A DNA stretch of 64,000 nt, taken from positions 460,468 through 524,467 of the forward strand of contig NZ_MJAH01000001.1 in NCBI RefSeq assembly GCF_001746295.1, given 5' to 3'. The notes below the pieces were generated by a model. The model was not told the DNA's origin. It worked only from the letters and a program-made list of their open reading frames with translations, and searched no databases. A program made the translations under genes and the position numbers. Positions 26,143 to 34,102 of this stretch are shown here, piece after piece; positions within the stretch are counted from its first letter, which is position 1; every line of letters begins with the position of its first letter. Origin of the DNA: Streptomyces sp. LUP47B. GTDB lineage: Bacteria; Actinomycetota; Actinomycetes; Streptomycetales; Streptomycetaceae.

Positions 26143-26970
26143 GTGACGTCGAGTGCGGCATCCCTCGTACCGGTCAACACCACCCTCGGTGTCCTCCTCG
26201 CCGCTCTGCTCCTGGCGGCGGCGGTGGTCGCGGGGCGGTTCCATCTCGACCCGCTCCCGTACAAGAACCGAGCCCGGGAGATCCTCGTCGCCGGGCTGCG
26301 GGCCGCGGCCCAGCTGGCCGTCGTGTCGGTGGTCATCGCGTGGGCCGTCAAGTCCGTGCCAGGGCTGTTGGCTTTCCTTGTCGTCATGTTCTCGGTGGCG
26401 GTGCGTACGGCCGGACGGAGAATCACCAGCGACCGCACCTGGTGGCTCACGGCCGCCCCGATCGCCGCCGGCGTGGTGCCGGTCGTCGCGGCATTGCTGC
26501 TGACGGGGCTCGTCCCGCTGCGAGGCATAGCACTGATCCCGATCACTGGGATCCTCATCGGCGGCGCACTCACCGTGACCGTCCTTGCCGGACGCCGTGC
26601 CCTGGACGAACTGACCCAGCGCCATGGGGAAGTGGAAGCCGCGATGGCCCTGGGCTTCCTGGACCGGGACGCACGGATGGAGATCGCACGGCCGGCGGCA
26701 TCAGAGGCACTCCTGCCGGGCCTCGACCAGACTCGGACGGTCGGGTTGGTCACCCTCCCCGGTGCTTTCGTCGGCATGCTGATGGCAGGGGCGAGTCCCG
26801 TGATGGCCGGGGCGGTGCAGTTGTTCGTCCTGATCGCGCTCATGGCTGTGCAGTCCGTCGCGGTCGCCGTGACGCTAGAACTCGTCGCCCGCCATCACCT
26901 GCACCGCCCGGTACCCGGCGTGCCGACCGGACCGCCACGCAAGGCAAGGCGGCAGACGAAACGTCCATGA
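26143..26970 (+). CDS. FetB/UPF0014-type ABC transporter permease
   Basis: 275 residues from GTG 26143 (GAGG 8 bases upstream). Seven or so membrane helices are predicted. The family core is present: REILVAGLRAAAQLAVVSVV, VRTAGRR and TVGLVTLPGAFVGMLMAGAS. In E. coli the FetA ATPase plus FetB exports iron. No ATPase gene is adjacent here, so the partner must be encoded elsewhere or the gene is orphaned. A run of basic residues closes the protein (PPRKARRQTKR). No regulatory signal was recognised in the 236 bases upstream. Confidence 0.78.
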   Translation: MTSSAASLVPVNTTLGVLLAALLLAAAVVAGRFHLDPLPYKNRAREILVAGLRAAAQLAVVSVVIAWAVKSVPGLLAFLVVMFSVAVRTAGRRITSDRTWWLTAAPIAAGVVPVVAALLLTGLVPLRGIALIPITGILIGGALTVTVLAGRRALDELTQRHGEVEAAMALGFLDRDARMEIARPAASEALLPGLDQTRTVGLVTLPGAFVGMLMAGASPVMAGAVQLFVLIALMAVQSVAVAVTLELVARHHLHRPVPGVPTGPPRKARRQTKRP

Positions 26971-27056
26971 CCCATTCAGGGCTTGCTCAAGCTCGAGCGT
27001 CGGGCACGTAGGTGTGCCCTTGACAAGGGAGAGGGGCAGCGAGCACCGCCACCGGT

Positions 27057-28004
27057 TCAGAGCGCCGAACGGCGGGCAAGCAATCCCAGGACCAGCAGTC
27101 CCGGTGCCATCGGCAGCCATCCGGTGAGCAGGCGGTAGCCGATGACCGCCGAGATCGCCGTCTGTCCCGGTGCTCCGGCGGCCGTGAGCGCGAAGGCGAG
27201 TGCGGCGTCCAGCGATCCCAGTCCACCGGGCGTGGGAAGCAGGGCCGCCGCCCCGCTGGCAACCAGGTATGCCATCACCACATGGCTCGTGGGCAACGCG
27301 AGACCGAGCGCCTGGACCACGGCCACGACCACGCCCGCGTGCAGCAACGCGAACGCGACCGAGCCGCCCCACAGCGCGCAGGCCCGACCCCGGGAGCGAT
27401 GCACCTCCCGCACGTCGGCCAGGGCCCGCCCCACCGCCCGCCTGAGCCGACCGCTGGCCACCACCGCCAGCACGACGGCTGCCGCCACCACCGGCACCAG
27501 GATCAGCACGTGTGGGATCCGTGCCGACAGGGGGACAGCGCCCGGTGATGCCACCAGCAGGACGACGCCCAGCACGCACCGGACGATCCCGCCGACGGCC
27601 GCCTTCACAGCCAGCGCGGTCGCCGAGCGCCTGGTGGACAGGCCGCACCGCGTCAGGAACCGCAGGTTGACCAAGCTCGCCCCGGCCCCTGCGGGCAGGA
27701 TGTGGTTGACGGCGCACGCCGCGAACTGAGCGGCCACCAGCCGTCCCTTCGGCAACCGCTCGATGACCGCCCCCTGCTGCGCCACAGCCGCGCACACCCA
27801 CGTGGCGAGAGTGGCCAAGCAGGCGAGCACCAGCCATTCCCCGTCGGCGGCGGCCAGTTGGTCGGTACCGCTGTCGAGGGTGGCGCGGTGCGCCGCGAGC
27901 ATGCCGCCGGCGAGGACGAGCACCGCGAGGGTGATGCCCAGCCGGACGTAGGGGCGCTTGCCCGCGGTCACGGTCACGCTGTCGGACACGGTCGCCACGG
28001 TCAC
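27057..28004 (-). CDS. Lysylphosphatidylglycerol-synthase-like transmembrane (flippase-like) protein
   Basis: 315 residues from GTG 28004, overlapping the upstream stop by GTGA. Eight membrane helices are predicted, with family signatures ILPAGAGASLVNLRFLTRCG and LLPTPGGLGSLDAALAFAL. It has only the flippase-like membrane part, without the soluble aminoacyl-transferase domain of MprF. It is coupled to a GT-C gene behind BlaI-type operator D. It probably moves a lipid or lipid-linked sugar across the membrane. Confidence 0.85.
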   Translation of the reverse strand: MTVATVSDSVTVTAGKRPYVRLGITLAVLVLAGGMLAAHRATLDSGTDQLAAADGEWLVLACLATLATWVCAAVAQQGAVIERLPKGRLVAAQFAACAVNHILPAGAGASLVNLRFLTRCGLSTRRSATALAVKAAVGGIVRCVLGVVLLVASPGAVPLSARIPHVLILVPVVAAAVVLAVVASGRLRRAVGRALADVREVHRSRGRACALWGGSVAFALLHAGVVVAVVQALGLALPTSHVVMAYLVASGAAALLPTPGGLGSLDAALAFALTAAGAPGQTAISAVIGYRLLTGWLPMAPGLLVLGLLARRSAL

Positions 28005-29494
28005 CGCCCCTGCCGGACGAAGGGAGCGACGTAGGCGTGGAGAACGCCGGCCCGCTCCATGGGCCAGGTGCGCGCGTAGGCGGGCGGACGGTCGCCGGGC
28101 TGGGCGAGGACGGCGACGGTGGTCCGGTGGGCGGCCCGGGCCAGTGCGGCCGCGGTGGTGCTGCTGTCGTGGCCGCCGGTCTGTGCCGAGCCACAACGGG
28201 TGTAGAAGGCGATGGGCACGGCCTCATAGCCGCTGAGCAGGCACGGCGGCCGTACGCCGAGCGTGTGGAGGGCTGAGGCGGTGCGGAACCAGTTGTCACG
28301 GTTGGCGGCGGAGCTGTGCAGAGTGTGTTCCAGGACGACGTACTGCACGGCCAGATGAGCCGCCAGGCAGGCCGCGACCAGGCTCACGGCGACGGTGCGC
28401 GCGCTCCCCCGAATCGGGGCGCTGACCAGGTGACCGAGGCCATGGGCGACGGGGAGGGCGAGCAGGGCGTAGGCGGGCAGCAGGAAGCGGGGGGCCGCGT
28501 AGCCGATGAGGAACAGGTAGGGGACGGCGGCCGTGACCGCGCAAGCCAGCGGCAGCAGGACGGGCAGGGCGCGTCGGGCGCGGACGGCGGTGAGCGCGCC
28601 GAGCGCGGCGAGGACGGGCAGCGCGAACCACCACACGGTCACCACCGAGTTGGGGACCGATCCGGTGCAGGGACGGCAGAGAGTACGCCCGCCGAGACTG
28701 CGCAGCTGGTCGACCACCGTCAGATGCCAGCCGAGGCCGCCCTGGATGCGGGAGGCGTCTGAGAGGCGTTGAGCAAGGCCCCCGTAGCTCAGGTACGCCT
28801 CGATCACCCACTCACCGGCACCGGCCAGCAGTCCGGCGGCCAGTACGGCGAGCAGGCGGGGACAGCGCAAGGCGAGGGCGAGAACGAGCAGGGGAAGCAC
28901 CACGTAAACGGCGTCCATCGGGCGCATCCACGCCATCAGTGCCGCGCTCGCGAACACGCCCCACCAGGCCGCCCGGTCCCCTGCGTTGGCGCGGACACGC
29001 AGGAAGCAGCCGACGCAGGCCAGGGCGCCGACCCCGACCCAGTAGTTGGGCATGGCCTGCGGGCCGTAGAACAGGGTCACCCACAGGGAAGCGAACAGGG
29101 CACCCGCCAGCGCCAGGACGCGCGGCATGACGTGGGCTCGCCAGATGCGCAGGGCGAAGTAGAGGCCCAGACCGGAGAGGACCGCCAGATAGACCCTCAG
29201 AAGGGCGGTGGAGTCGGACCACGACGCGATCGGCGCGGCAAGCAGAGAGATGCCGCGGGCGCGGGGCGCACTGAAGAAGGCGGCGGGAACCTGGCCGCTG
29301 ACCTGACTGACGTAGACCGTCTCGTCCCAGCCAAGACCAAGATCCGGTCGTACGAGCACGAGCTGGGCGAGCGTGAAAGCCCCCGCAACGGCCGCGAGCC
29401 AAGGTTCGCCCCACCGCCGCCGAGGCCGGGCCGTCCACGGTGGGAAGCCGGTGCGAGAGGCACCGGTCATCGTGACGTCCGAGCCGTCGGCCAT
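28001..29494 (-). CDS. GT-C type integral membrane glycosyltransferase (ArnT/PMT-like)
   Basis: 497 residues from ATG 29494 (AAAGG 6 bases upstream); GTG 29518 is an alternative. The first exterior loop holds the acidic pair in RPDLGLGWDETVYVSQVSG, a hallmark of GT-C enzymes using polyprenyl-linked donors. About ten helices follow, with YAAPRFLLPAYALLALPVAH late in the fold. It is first in a two-gene operon with a flippase-like protein. The operator D dyad lies 40 bases upstream, so it is predicted to be under the BlaI-like repressor 21 kb away. Confidence 0.78.
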   Translation of the reverse strand: MADGSDVTMTGASRTGFPPWTARPRRRWGEPWLAAVAGAFTLAQLVLVRPDLGLGWDETVYVSQVSGQVPAAFFSAPRARGISLLAAPIASWSDSTALLRVYLAVLSGLGLYFALRIWRAHVMPRVLALAGALFASLWVTLFYGPQAMPNYWVGVGALACVGCFLRVRANAGDRAAWWGVFASAALMAWMRPMDAVYVVLPLLVLALALRCPRLLAVLAAGLLAGAGEWVIEAYLSYGGLAQRLSDASRIQGGLGWHLTVVDQLRSLGGRTLCRPCTGSVPNSVVTVWWFALPVLAALGALTAVRARRALPVLLPLACAVTAAVPYLFLIGYAAPRFLLPAYALLALPVAHGLGHLVSAPIRGSARTVAVSLVAACLAAHLAVQYVVLEHTLHSSAANRDNWFRTASALHTLGVRPPCLLSGYEAVPIAFYTRCGSAQTGGHDSSTTAAALARAAHRTTVAVLAQPGDRPPAYARTWPMERAGVLHAYVAPFVRQGR

Positions 29495-29533
29495 CCCGCA
29501 CCTTTCATCGTCACGCACCCAGGAACCATGTTC

Positions 29534-29550
29534 TCCTACGTTTCGTAGGA
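29534..29550. promoter_or_regulatory. BlaI-type operator D
   Basis: TCCTAC-GTTTC-GTAGGA has the same six-base arms and 5-base spacing as operator A at 7941-7957. It lies 40 bases upstream of the GT-C start. The identity of the arms over a distance of 21 kb argues for a shared regulator. Confidence 0.7.
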
Positions 29551-29639
29551 GGTAACTTCACCGTACGGCTCGCCGGTTAGAGACGGGTGAGAAGAAGTCC
29601 GAACGGCGCAGTGCCCAGCAGCCGCTGCCCCGCGCACCG

Positions 29640-29656
29640 TTCAGGTTGCGTTCATG
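29640..29656 (+). promoter_or_regulatory. Response-regulator box 3 (TTCAGG-N5-TTCATG)
   Basis: TTCAGGTTGCGTTCATG has two half-sites with 11-bp period. It spans -40 to -24 from the start codon of paralog 3, the same geometry as box 2. Confidence 0.65.
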
Positions 29657-29679
29657 CTCGAAATGCGATCGTGCGGATC

Positions 29680-30471
29680 ATGACCGCAGAGCCCGTCCTC
29701 GATGGACACCCCCTCGCCCCCGTACGCCAACTGGCAAACAAGGTGCCGGAGGTGACCGTCTATTTCTGGATCATCAAGGTGCTGACCACCGGCATGGGCG
29801 AGACGGCGTCGGACGTCCTGGCCCGCACGCTCGGCCCGATCCCGGCGGTGGCGCTCGGCGGCCTCGCCCTGGTGGCGTCCCTGGCCGTGCAGTTCACACT
29901 CCGCCGGTACGTCGCCCGGGCCTACTGGACCGCCGTCGTCATGGTCAGCGTTTTCGGCACCATGGCCGCCGATGTCCTGCACGTCGGCCTCGGCGTACCG
30001 TACGCCGTCTCGACGCCGGCGTTCCTCGTCGTACTGACCGCGGTCTTCGCCCTCTGGTACGCGAGCGAGCAGACCCTCTCCATCCACACGATCCGGACCC
30101 GACGCCGCGAGGCGTTCTACTGGGCGGCCGTCCTCGCCACCTTCGCCCTCGGCACCGCCACGGGCGATCTCACCGCCACCGTCGGCTTCGGCTACCTGGG
30201 ATCGGTCGCCCTCTTCTCGGCCGCCATGTGCGTACCCGCCCTGGCCCACCGCTTCGGGGCCCTCGGTGCGGTGACCGCCTTCTGGACCGCCTATGTCATC
30301 ACCCGCCCCCTCGGAGCCTCCCTCGCCGACTGGATGGCCCTCCCCCACACCCGCGGCGGCCTCGGCCTCGGCCTGGCACCGGTCACCCTCGCCTGGACGG
30401 TGGCGATCATCGGGTTCGTCGGCTACCTGGCCGTGTCACAACGCGACAGGGGCGCGCACGCCGCGGCGTGA
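29680..30471 (+). CDS. COG4705-type membrane protein, paralog 3
   Basis: 263 residues from ATG 29680; no ribosome site is visible, which fits a leaderless mRNA. The four repeats are FWIIKVLTTGMGETASD, YWTAVVMVSVFGTMAAD, YWAAVLATFALGTATGD and FWTAYVITRPLGASLAD. The positions of W, G and D are invariant. It is convergent with paralog 4, separated by a terminator-like hairpin. Membrane location is clear and the function is unassigned. Confidence 0.8.
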   Translation: MTAEPVLDGHPLAPVRQLANKVPEVTVYFWIIKVLTTGMGETASDVLARTLGPIPAVALGGLALVASLAVQFTLRRYVARAYWTAVVMVSVFGTMAADVLHVGLGVPYAVSTPAFLVVLTAVFALWYASEQTLSIHTIRTRRREAFYWAAVLATFALGTATGDLTATVGFGYLGSVALFSAAMCVPALAHRFGALGAVTAFWTAYVITRPLGASLADWMALPHTRGGLGLGLAPVTLAWTVAIIGFVGYLAVSQRDRGAHAAA

Positions 30472-30822
30472 GGTAGGGCCACGCACGACAGAGCCGGGCG
30501 ACGAAGCACGGGGATGGCGTCTCGCCGGGTGGTGCAGCCGATCAAGGCACCGGAATCCGCAGGTCGGGAGATGGTTTGCGCCCCCAGCGTACGGTGTCGG
30601 CCCGGTGTGCTCAGTCGTGGCGGCGCTCTGTGGCCTCTCGCCAACAAGTTCCAGCGAGCGGAATCGCCATCTCCTCAGAAGCACGGCTGACCATGTGGGA
30701 GGTCGTTCGGCCGCAACCCAGCCAAACGAAGGATTCCCGGCTGCGATGGTGGCTCACTGTGAGAGACGGGGCGGTCGGAGCCATCAACACCGGCTTCGAC
30801 CGCCCCAACGGGGTTCGCGGAT

Positions 30823-30868
30823 ACGCCCGGCCGGCGCAGGCGACTCGCCACCTCCGTCGGCCGGGCGT
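30823..30868. terminator. Probable bidirectional terminator between convergent paralogs 3 and 4
   Basis: ACGCCCGGCCG and CGGCCGGGCGT form a perfect 11-bp stem around a region that itself contains GGCG-ACT-CGCC. Nothing else was recognised in the 408-base gap 30472-30879. Confidence 0.55.
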
Positions 30869-30879
30869 GGAGTGGCTTG

Positions 30880-32151
30880 TCAGCCCATGTCCGTCAGGAG
30901 GGCGTTCAGTTCCTTCTCCTGCTGCGCGGGCGGCATAGGCGGGTTCGAGTGATCGATGCCGAAAGTCCCCAGCACCTTGTCCATCTGGGCGTCGATGGAG
31001 GTCCACCCGGTCTGGTCCAGCGGCTGCAGCGAGGCCTGGTCGGCATCCCACAGGTCACGCAGCGACTGTGCAGCCGTGTGCGCACCCTTCGCGTTCCCGG
31101 AGCGGGCGTCCTTGAGCGAGGTGGAGGCGAGGGTCTTCAGGGCGGTGACCTTGGCGGGCGGGAATTTCTTCACCGCCTCGCCGGGGGCCATCTGCACGGC
31201 GGAGGTGTTGTCGGCCTCCGGCGCCGGGCCGACGTGCGGCTGGCTGTGGGCCCAGATCAGCAGGCTCGTGGTGGCGACGGCGAGCAGTCCGAAGCCGGCC
31301 AGGCCGACGCGCTCCTTTCGCAGGTCCCCGGTGGCGTGTGCGGCGTGGGTGGCGTCGTGGGTCTCGGTCACGTCCGAGCGCGTCACCGTCAGGTAGACCA
31401 CCGTCGCCAGGATCAGACCGAGGAAGATCAGGCTGGTGGTGAAGGTGCCCAGTGCGATGCCGGTCGGCTCGCCCGGCTGAGCGACCTTCGGGGAGGCGAG
31501 CCAGTCACCGATGTTCGCGCCCAGCGGGCGGGTCAGGATGTAGGCGAGCCAGAAGGACAACACCGGGTTCGCGCCGAACTTCCACAGCAGCGTGATCGCC
31601 GCGATGAGGCCGAGCGGCAGCAGCACCGAGGCGCCCGGGCTCCAGCCGGTCAGCTCCAGGGTCCAGTCGCCGGTCGCGGTGCCGAGCGCGAAGGTGACAA
31701 GGACGGCGAGCCAGTAGAACGACTCACGCGGAAGCGTCGTGACCGAGTGGATCGACAGCGTGCGCTCGCGCAGCCACCACACGCCGAAGACCACCGCGAG
31801 CAGCACCGAGAACACCGCGGAACTGATCCACAGCGGCACGTTGAGCTGGTCGGTCAGGATGTCGGTGTACAGGGTGCCCGTGACGCTGACAACGACCACG
31901 GTCAGCCAGTACGGGAACGGCACGTACTGCTTCAGCCGCAGCTGGACCGCCAGGACCACGACGAATACCGCGGTGAAGATCCAGGCCGTGCTCACCAGGC
32001 CGACGCCCAGCTTCATGTTGATCCAGTCGGCGAAGCTCTCACCCACAGTGGTGCACAGGATCTTGATGACCCAGAACCAGATGGTGACCTCGGGGACCTT
32101 GTTGAGCATGAGGGGCCCGCTGCGCGTGCGCTCTTCCGTTGTCGTTGTCAT
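30880..32151 (-). CDS. COG4705-type membrane protein with C-terminal exported domain, paralog 4
   Basis: 423 residues from ATG 32151. Residues 1 to about 255 match the other paralogs with four W-X9-G-X4-D repeats (last: FWLAYILTRPLGANIGD). A polar linker follows, then an extra helix near 285 (VGLAGFGLLAVATTSLLIW) and about 120 residues outside the membrane with no recognisable fold. It directly follows a two-component operon on the same strand, with a response-regulator box in the 38 bases between. This points to control by that system, or function as its accessory sensor. Confidence 0.8.
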   Translation of the reverse strand: MTTTTEERTRSGPLMLNKVPEVTIWFWVIKILCTTVGESFADWINMKLGVGLVSTAWIFTAVFVVVLAVQLRLKQYVPFPYWLTVVVVSVTGTLYTDILTDQLNVPLWISSAVFSVLLAVVFGVWWLRERTLSIHSVTTLPRESFYWLAVLVTFALGTATGDWTLELTGWSPGASVLLPLGLIAAITLLWKFGANPVLSFWLAYILTRPLGANIGDWLASPKVAQPGEPTGIALGTFTTSLIFLGLILATVVYLTVTRSDVTETHDATHAAHATGDLRKERVGLAGFGLLAVATTSLLIWAHSQPHVGPAPEADNTSAVQMAPGEAVKKFPPAKVTALKTLASTSLKDARSGNAKGAHTAAQSLRDLWDADQASLQPLDQTGWTSIDAQMDKVLGTFGIDHSNPPMPPAQQEKELNALLTDMG

Positions 32152-32172
32152 GCGGCCAGGTTTACGCGGGGA

Positions 32173-32189
32173 ACCTGCAAGTAACCTGA
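32173..32189 (-). promoter_or_regulatory. Response-regulator box 4 (TCAGGT-N5-GCAGGT)
   Basis: On the minus strand TCAGGTTACTTGCAGGT repeats CAGGT with 11-bp period. It is located 22-38 bases upstream of paralog 4, immediately after the kinase stop codon at 32190. A TAAACC hexamer ends 8 bases before the ATG and may be the -10 element of a leaderless transcript. Confidence 0.65.
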
Positions 32190-33458
32190 CTACGTGATCT
32201 CACGCACGGCCGGGAGCGTCACCTCGATATGACCGCGGCCGTCCGCGATCGCACGGACCTCCACACCGGCCGAGGCGGCGATGCGCCGGACCACCGGCAA
32301 CCCCAGCCCATATCCATCGCCGCCGGTCACACCCGCCTCGAAGACCCGCTCGACGTCCGCGGGATCGAACCCTGGGCCGTCGTCCAGGACATCGACCACG
32401 ACGGCCGCACCCTGGTTGCGCGCGGTGATCCACACACGCGTCTTCGCATGCCGCAGGCCGTTCTCCAGCAGGGGTGACAGCAGCGACACGGCGACGTCGG
32501 GCGCCATGGCCACCTCGATCTTCGCGGGAAAGGCGACCTCGACCGCGCGACCGCCGATCGCCTGCCGCGCGGCGGAGCGCAGATCGCACCGGGTGCCCTC
32601 GTCCGTGTGGGCGCGCGCGGCGCGCAGAATCGTCGTGATCGCCGCGTCGAGGCGGTCGACCTCGCTCAGTACCGCCTCCGGCGGCACCGGCTCGCCGGAC
32701 AGCTGAGCGAGCTGCGCCTCGCCCCGCAGAACCGTGAGCGGTGTCCGCAGCTCGTGGGCGATCTCGTCGGTGAGCCGGCGCTCGTCCGCCAACGCGCTGT
32801 CGACGCGTTCCAGGAGGCGGTCCAGCGTCTGTCCCAGTTCCCCGAACTCGTCGCGGGGGACCCCGAGGTTGAAGCGGCGCCCGGGTTCGTGATGGCCCCA
32901 GTCGTCGGCGAGGGCTGCCATTTCGTGCACGACCCGCAGCGCACGGTGCACTACGAGATGCGCGACACCGCCGGCGAGGAGGATCGTGAGGCCGCCCAGG
33001 ACCAACGACAAGGTCAGACTGCGCTGCTCGGACGTCTCATAAGGCGTGAGGTCCACCCGGACGACCACCATGACGTGGTGGCCGTCGACGGGGACTTGCC
33101 GCGCGTACAGGAGGGAGTCGCCGGCGGTCACGGTCTGCGAACGCCTCGAGTCCGCCAGCTCCTCGACACGCCTGACCACGCTCGCCGGTACGTTCCCGTC
33201 GATCAGGCGGCCGTCGGCATACACCCAGGCGACCTCGTCCAACGCCTCACTGCCGTTCTCCGTGAGCACGACACGGCCGCCCTTGGCGGTGACGTTCGCC
33301 GCGACCGCCTCGGCGCGCGTACGGGCCAGATCGTGCGCGTCGGCGTCCGTCACCCTGCTCAGCAGCACATGCGAGACGACGACCAGGATGGCGACCACGG
33401 CGGTGGCGATCAGGACGGTGAGCGCGACGACGCTTCTGCGGAATCCCGTCATTGCCAT
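32190..33458 (-). CDS. Sensor histidine kinase, EnvZ/PhoQ-like
   Basis: 422 residues from ATG 33458 (420 if ATG 33452, which overlaps the regulator stop). The first helix is VALTVLIATAVVAILVVVSH. An outer sensor of about 125 residues follows, then the second helix LTLSLVLGGLTILLAGGV and HAMP. The H-box is DEIAHELRTPLTVLRGE and the ATPase contains LLSPLLENGLRHA, DVLDDGPGFDP and GYGLGLPVVRR. It is co-transcribed with the response regulator and followed by COG4705 paralog 4. Confidence 0.9.
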   Translation of the reverse strand: MAMTGFRRSVVALTVLIATAVVAILVVVSHVLLSRVTDADAHDLARTRAEAVAANVTAKGGRVVLTENGSEALDEVAWVYADGRLIDGNVPASVVRRVEELADSRRSQTVTAGDSLLYARQVPVDGHHVMVVVRVDLTPYETSEQRSLTLSLVLGGLTILLAGGVAHLVVHRALRVVHEMAALADDWGHHEPGRRFNLGVPRDEFGELGQTLDRLLERVDSALADERRLTDEIAHELRTPLTVLRGEAQLAQLSGEPVPPEAVLSEVDRLDAAITTILRAARAHTDEGTRCDLRSAARQAIGGRAVEVAFPAKIEVAMAPDVAVSLLSPLLENGLRHAKTRVWITARNQGAAVVVDVLDDGPGFDPADVERVFEAGVTGGDGYGLGLPVVRRIAASAGVEVRAIADGRGHIEVTLPAVREIT

Positions 33459-34102
33459 CGGTAGCCCACGCCGCGGACCGTCGCCAGACGCCCGGCCGCA
33501 CCCAGCGGACCGAGCTTGGTCCGCAGCCGGCGCACATAGGAGTCGAGGGTGTTGTCGCTGACGTGTGCCCCGTGCGGCCAGCCGGCGGCGACGAGGGCGT
33601 GCCGACGTACCGCGTCGCCCTGCGAGGCGATCAGGCGGCCCAGTAGGCGGAACTCGGTCGGGGTCAGGCTCATGCTCACCGCGTCGTAGGTCACCATGTG
33701 CTTCGCCGGATCGAGGACGACCTCGTGCGATGCGGGCGCCACGGTGGCCCGGCGCAGCAGCGCCCGGACGCGGACCAGCAGTTCCGGGATGTCGAAGGGT
33801 TTGGTCATGTAGTCGTCGGCGCCTGCCTCGAAGCCGCCCACCTTGTGGTGCAGACCGTCCAGGGCGGTGAGCATCAACACCGGCACGTCGACGCCCCGAG
33901 CCCTCAGGGCCAGGCAGACATCGCGGCCGTCTGCGTCCGGCAGTCCGAGATCCAGGACGACCAGCTGGGGCACCGGTGCGAGCTGCCGCAACAGGCTGTC
34001 TGCCGTGGCGGCGACGGAAACGGTGTGACCGTCGTGTTCCAGGGCCCGCCTGAGGATGTCGCGAACCGCCGCGTCGTCTTCGCACACCAGGATGAAAGCC
34101 AC
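33449..34102 (-). CDS. OmpR/PhoB family response regulator
   Basis: 217 residues. Receiver Asp51 (VVLDLGLPDADGRD), Lys in YMTKPFDIPELLVR, and a C-terminal winged helix (LTPTEFRLLGRLIASQG, NTLDSYVRRLRTKLG). The OmpR/PmrA group binds 11-bp-period direct repeats, the form seen upstream of all four COG4705 genes. Being in cis with paralog 4, it is the most economical candidate for reading those boxes; the regulator at 14176 is the alternative. Confidence 0.92.
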   Translation of the reverse strand: MAFILVCEDDAAVRDILRRALEHDGHTVSVAATADSLLRQLAPVPQLVVLDLGLPDADGRDVCLALRARGVDVPVLMLTALDGLHHKVGGFEAGADDYMTKPFDIPELLVRVRALLRRATVAPASHEVVLDPAKHMVTYDAVSMSLTPTEFRLLGRLIASQGDAVRRHALVAAGWPHGAHVSDNTLDSYVRRLRTKLGPLGAAGRLATVRGVGYRWQ

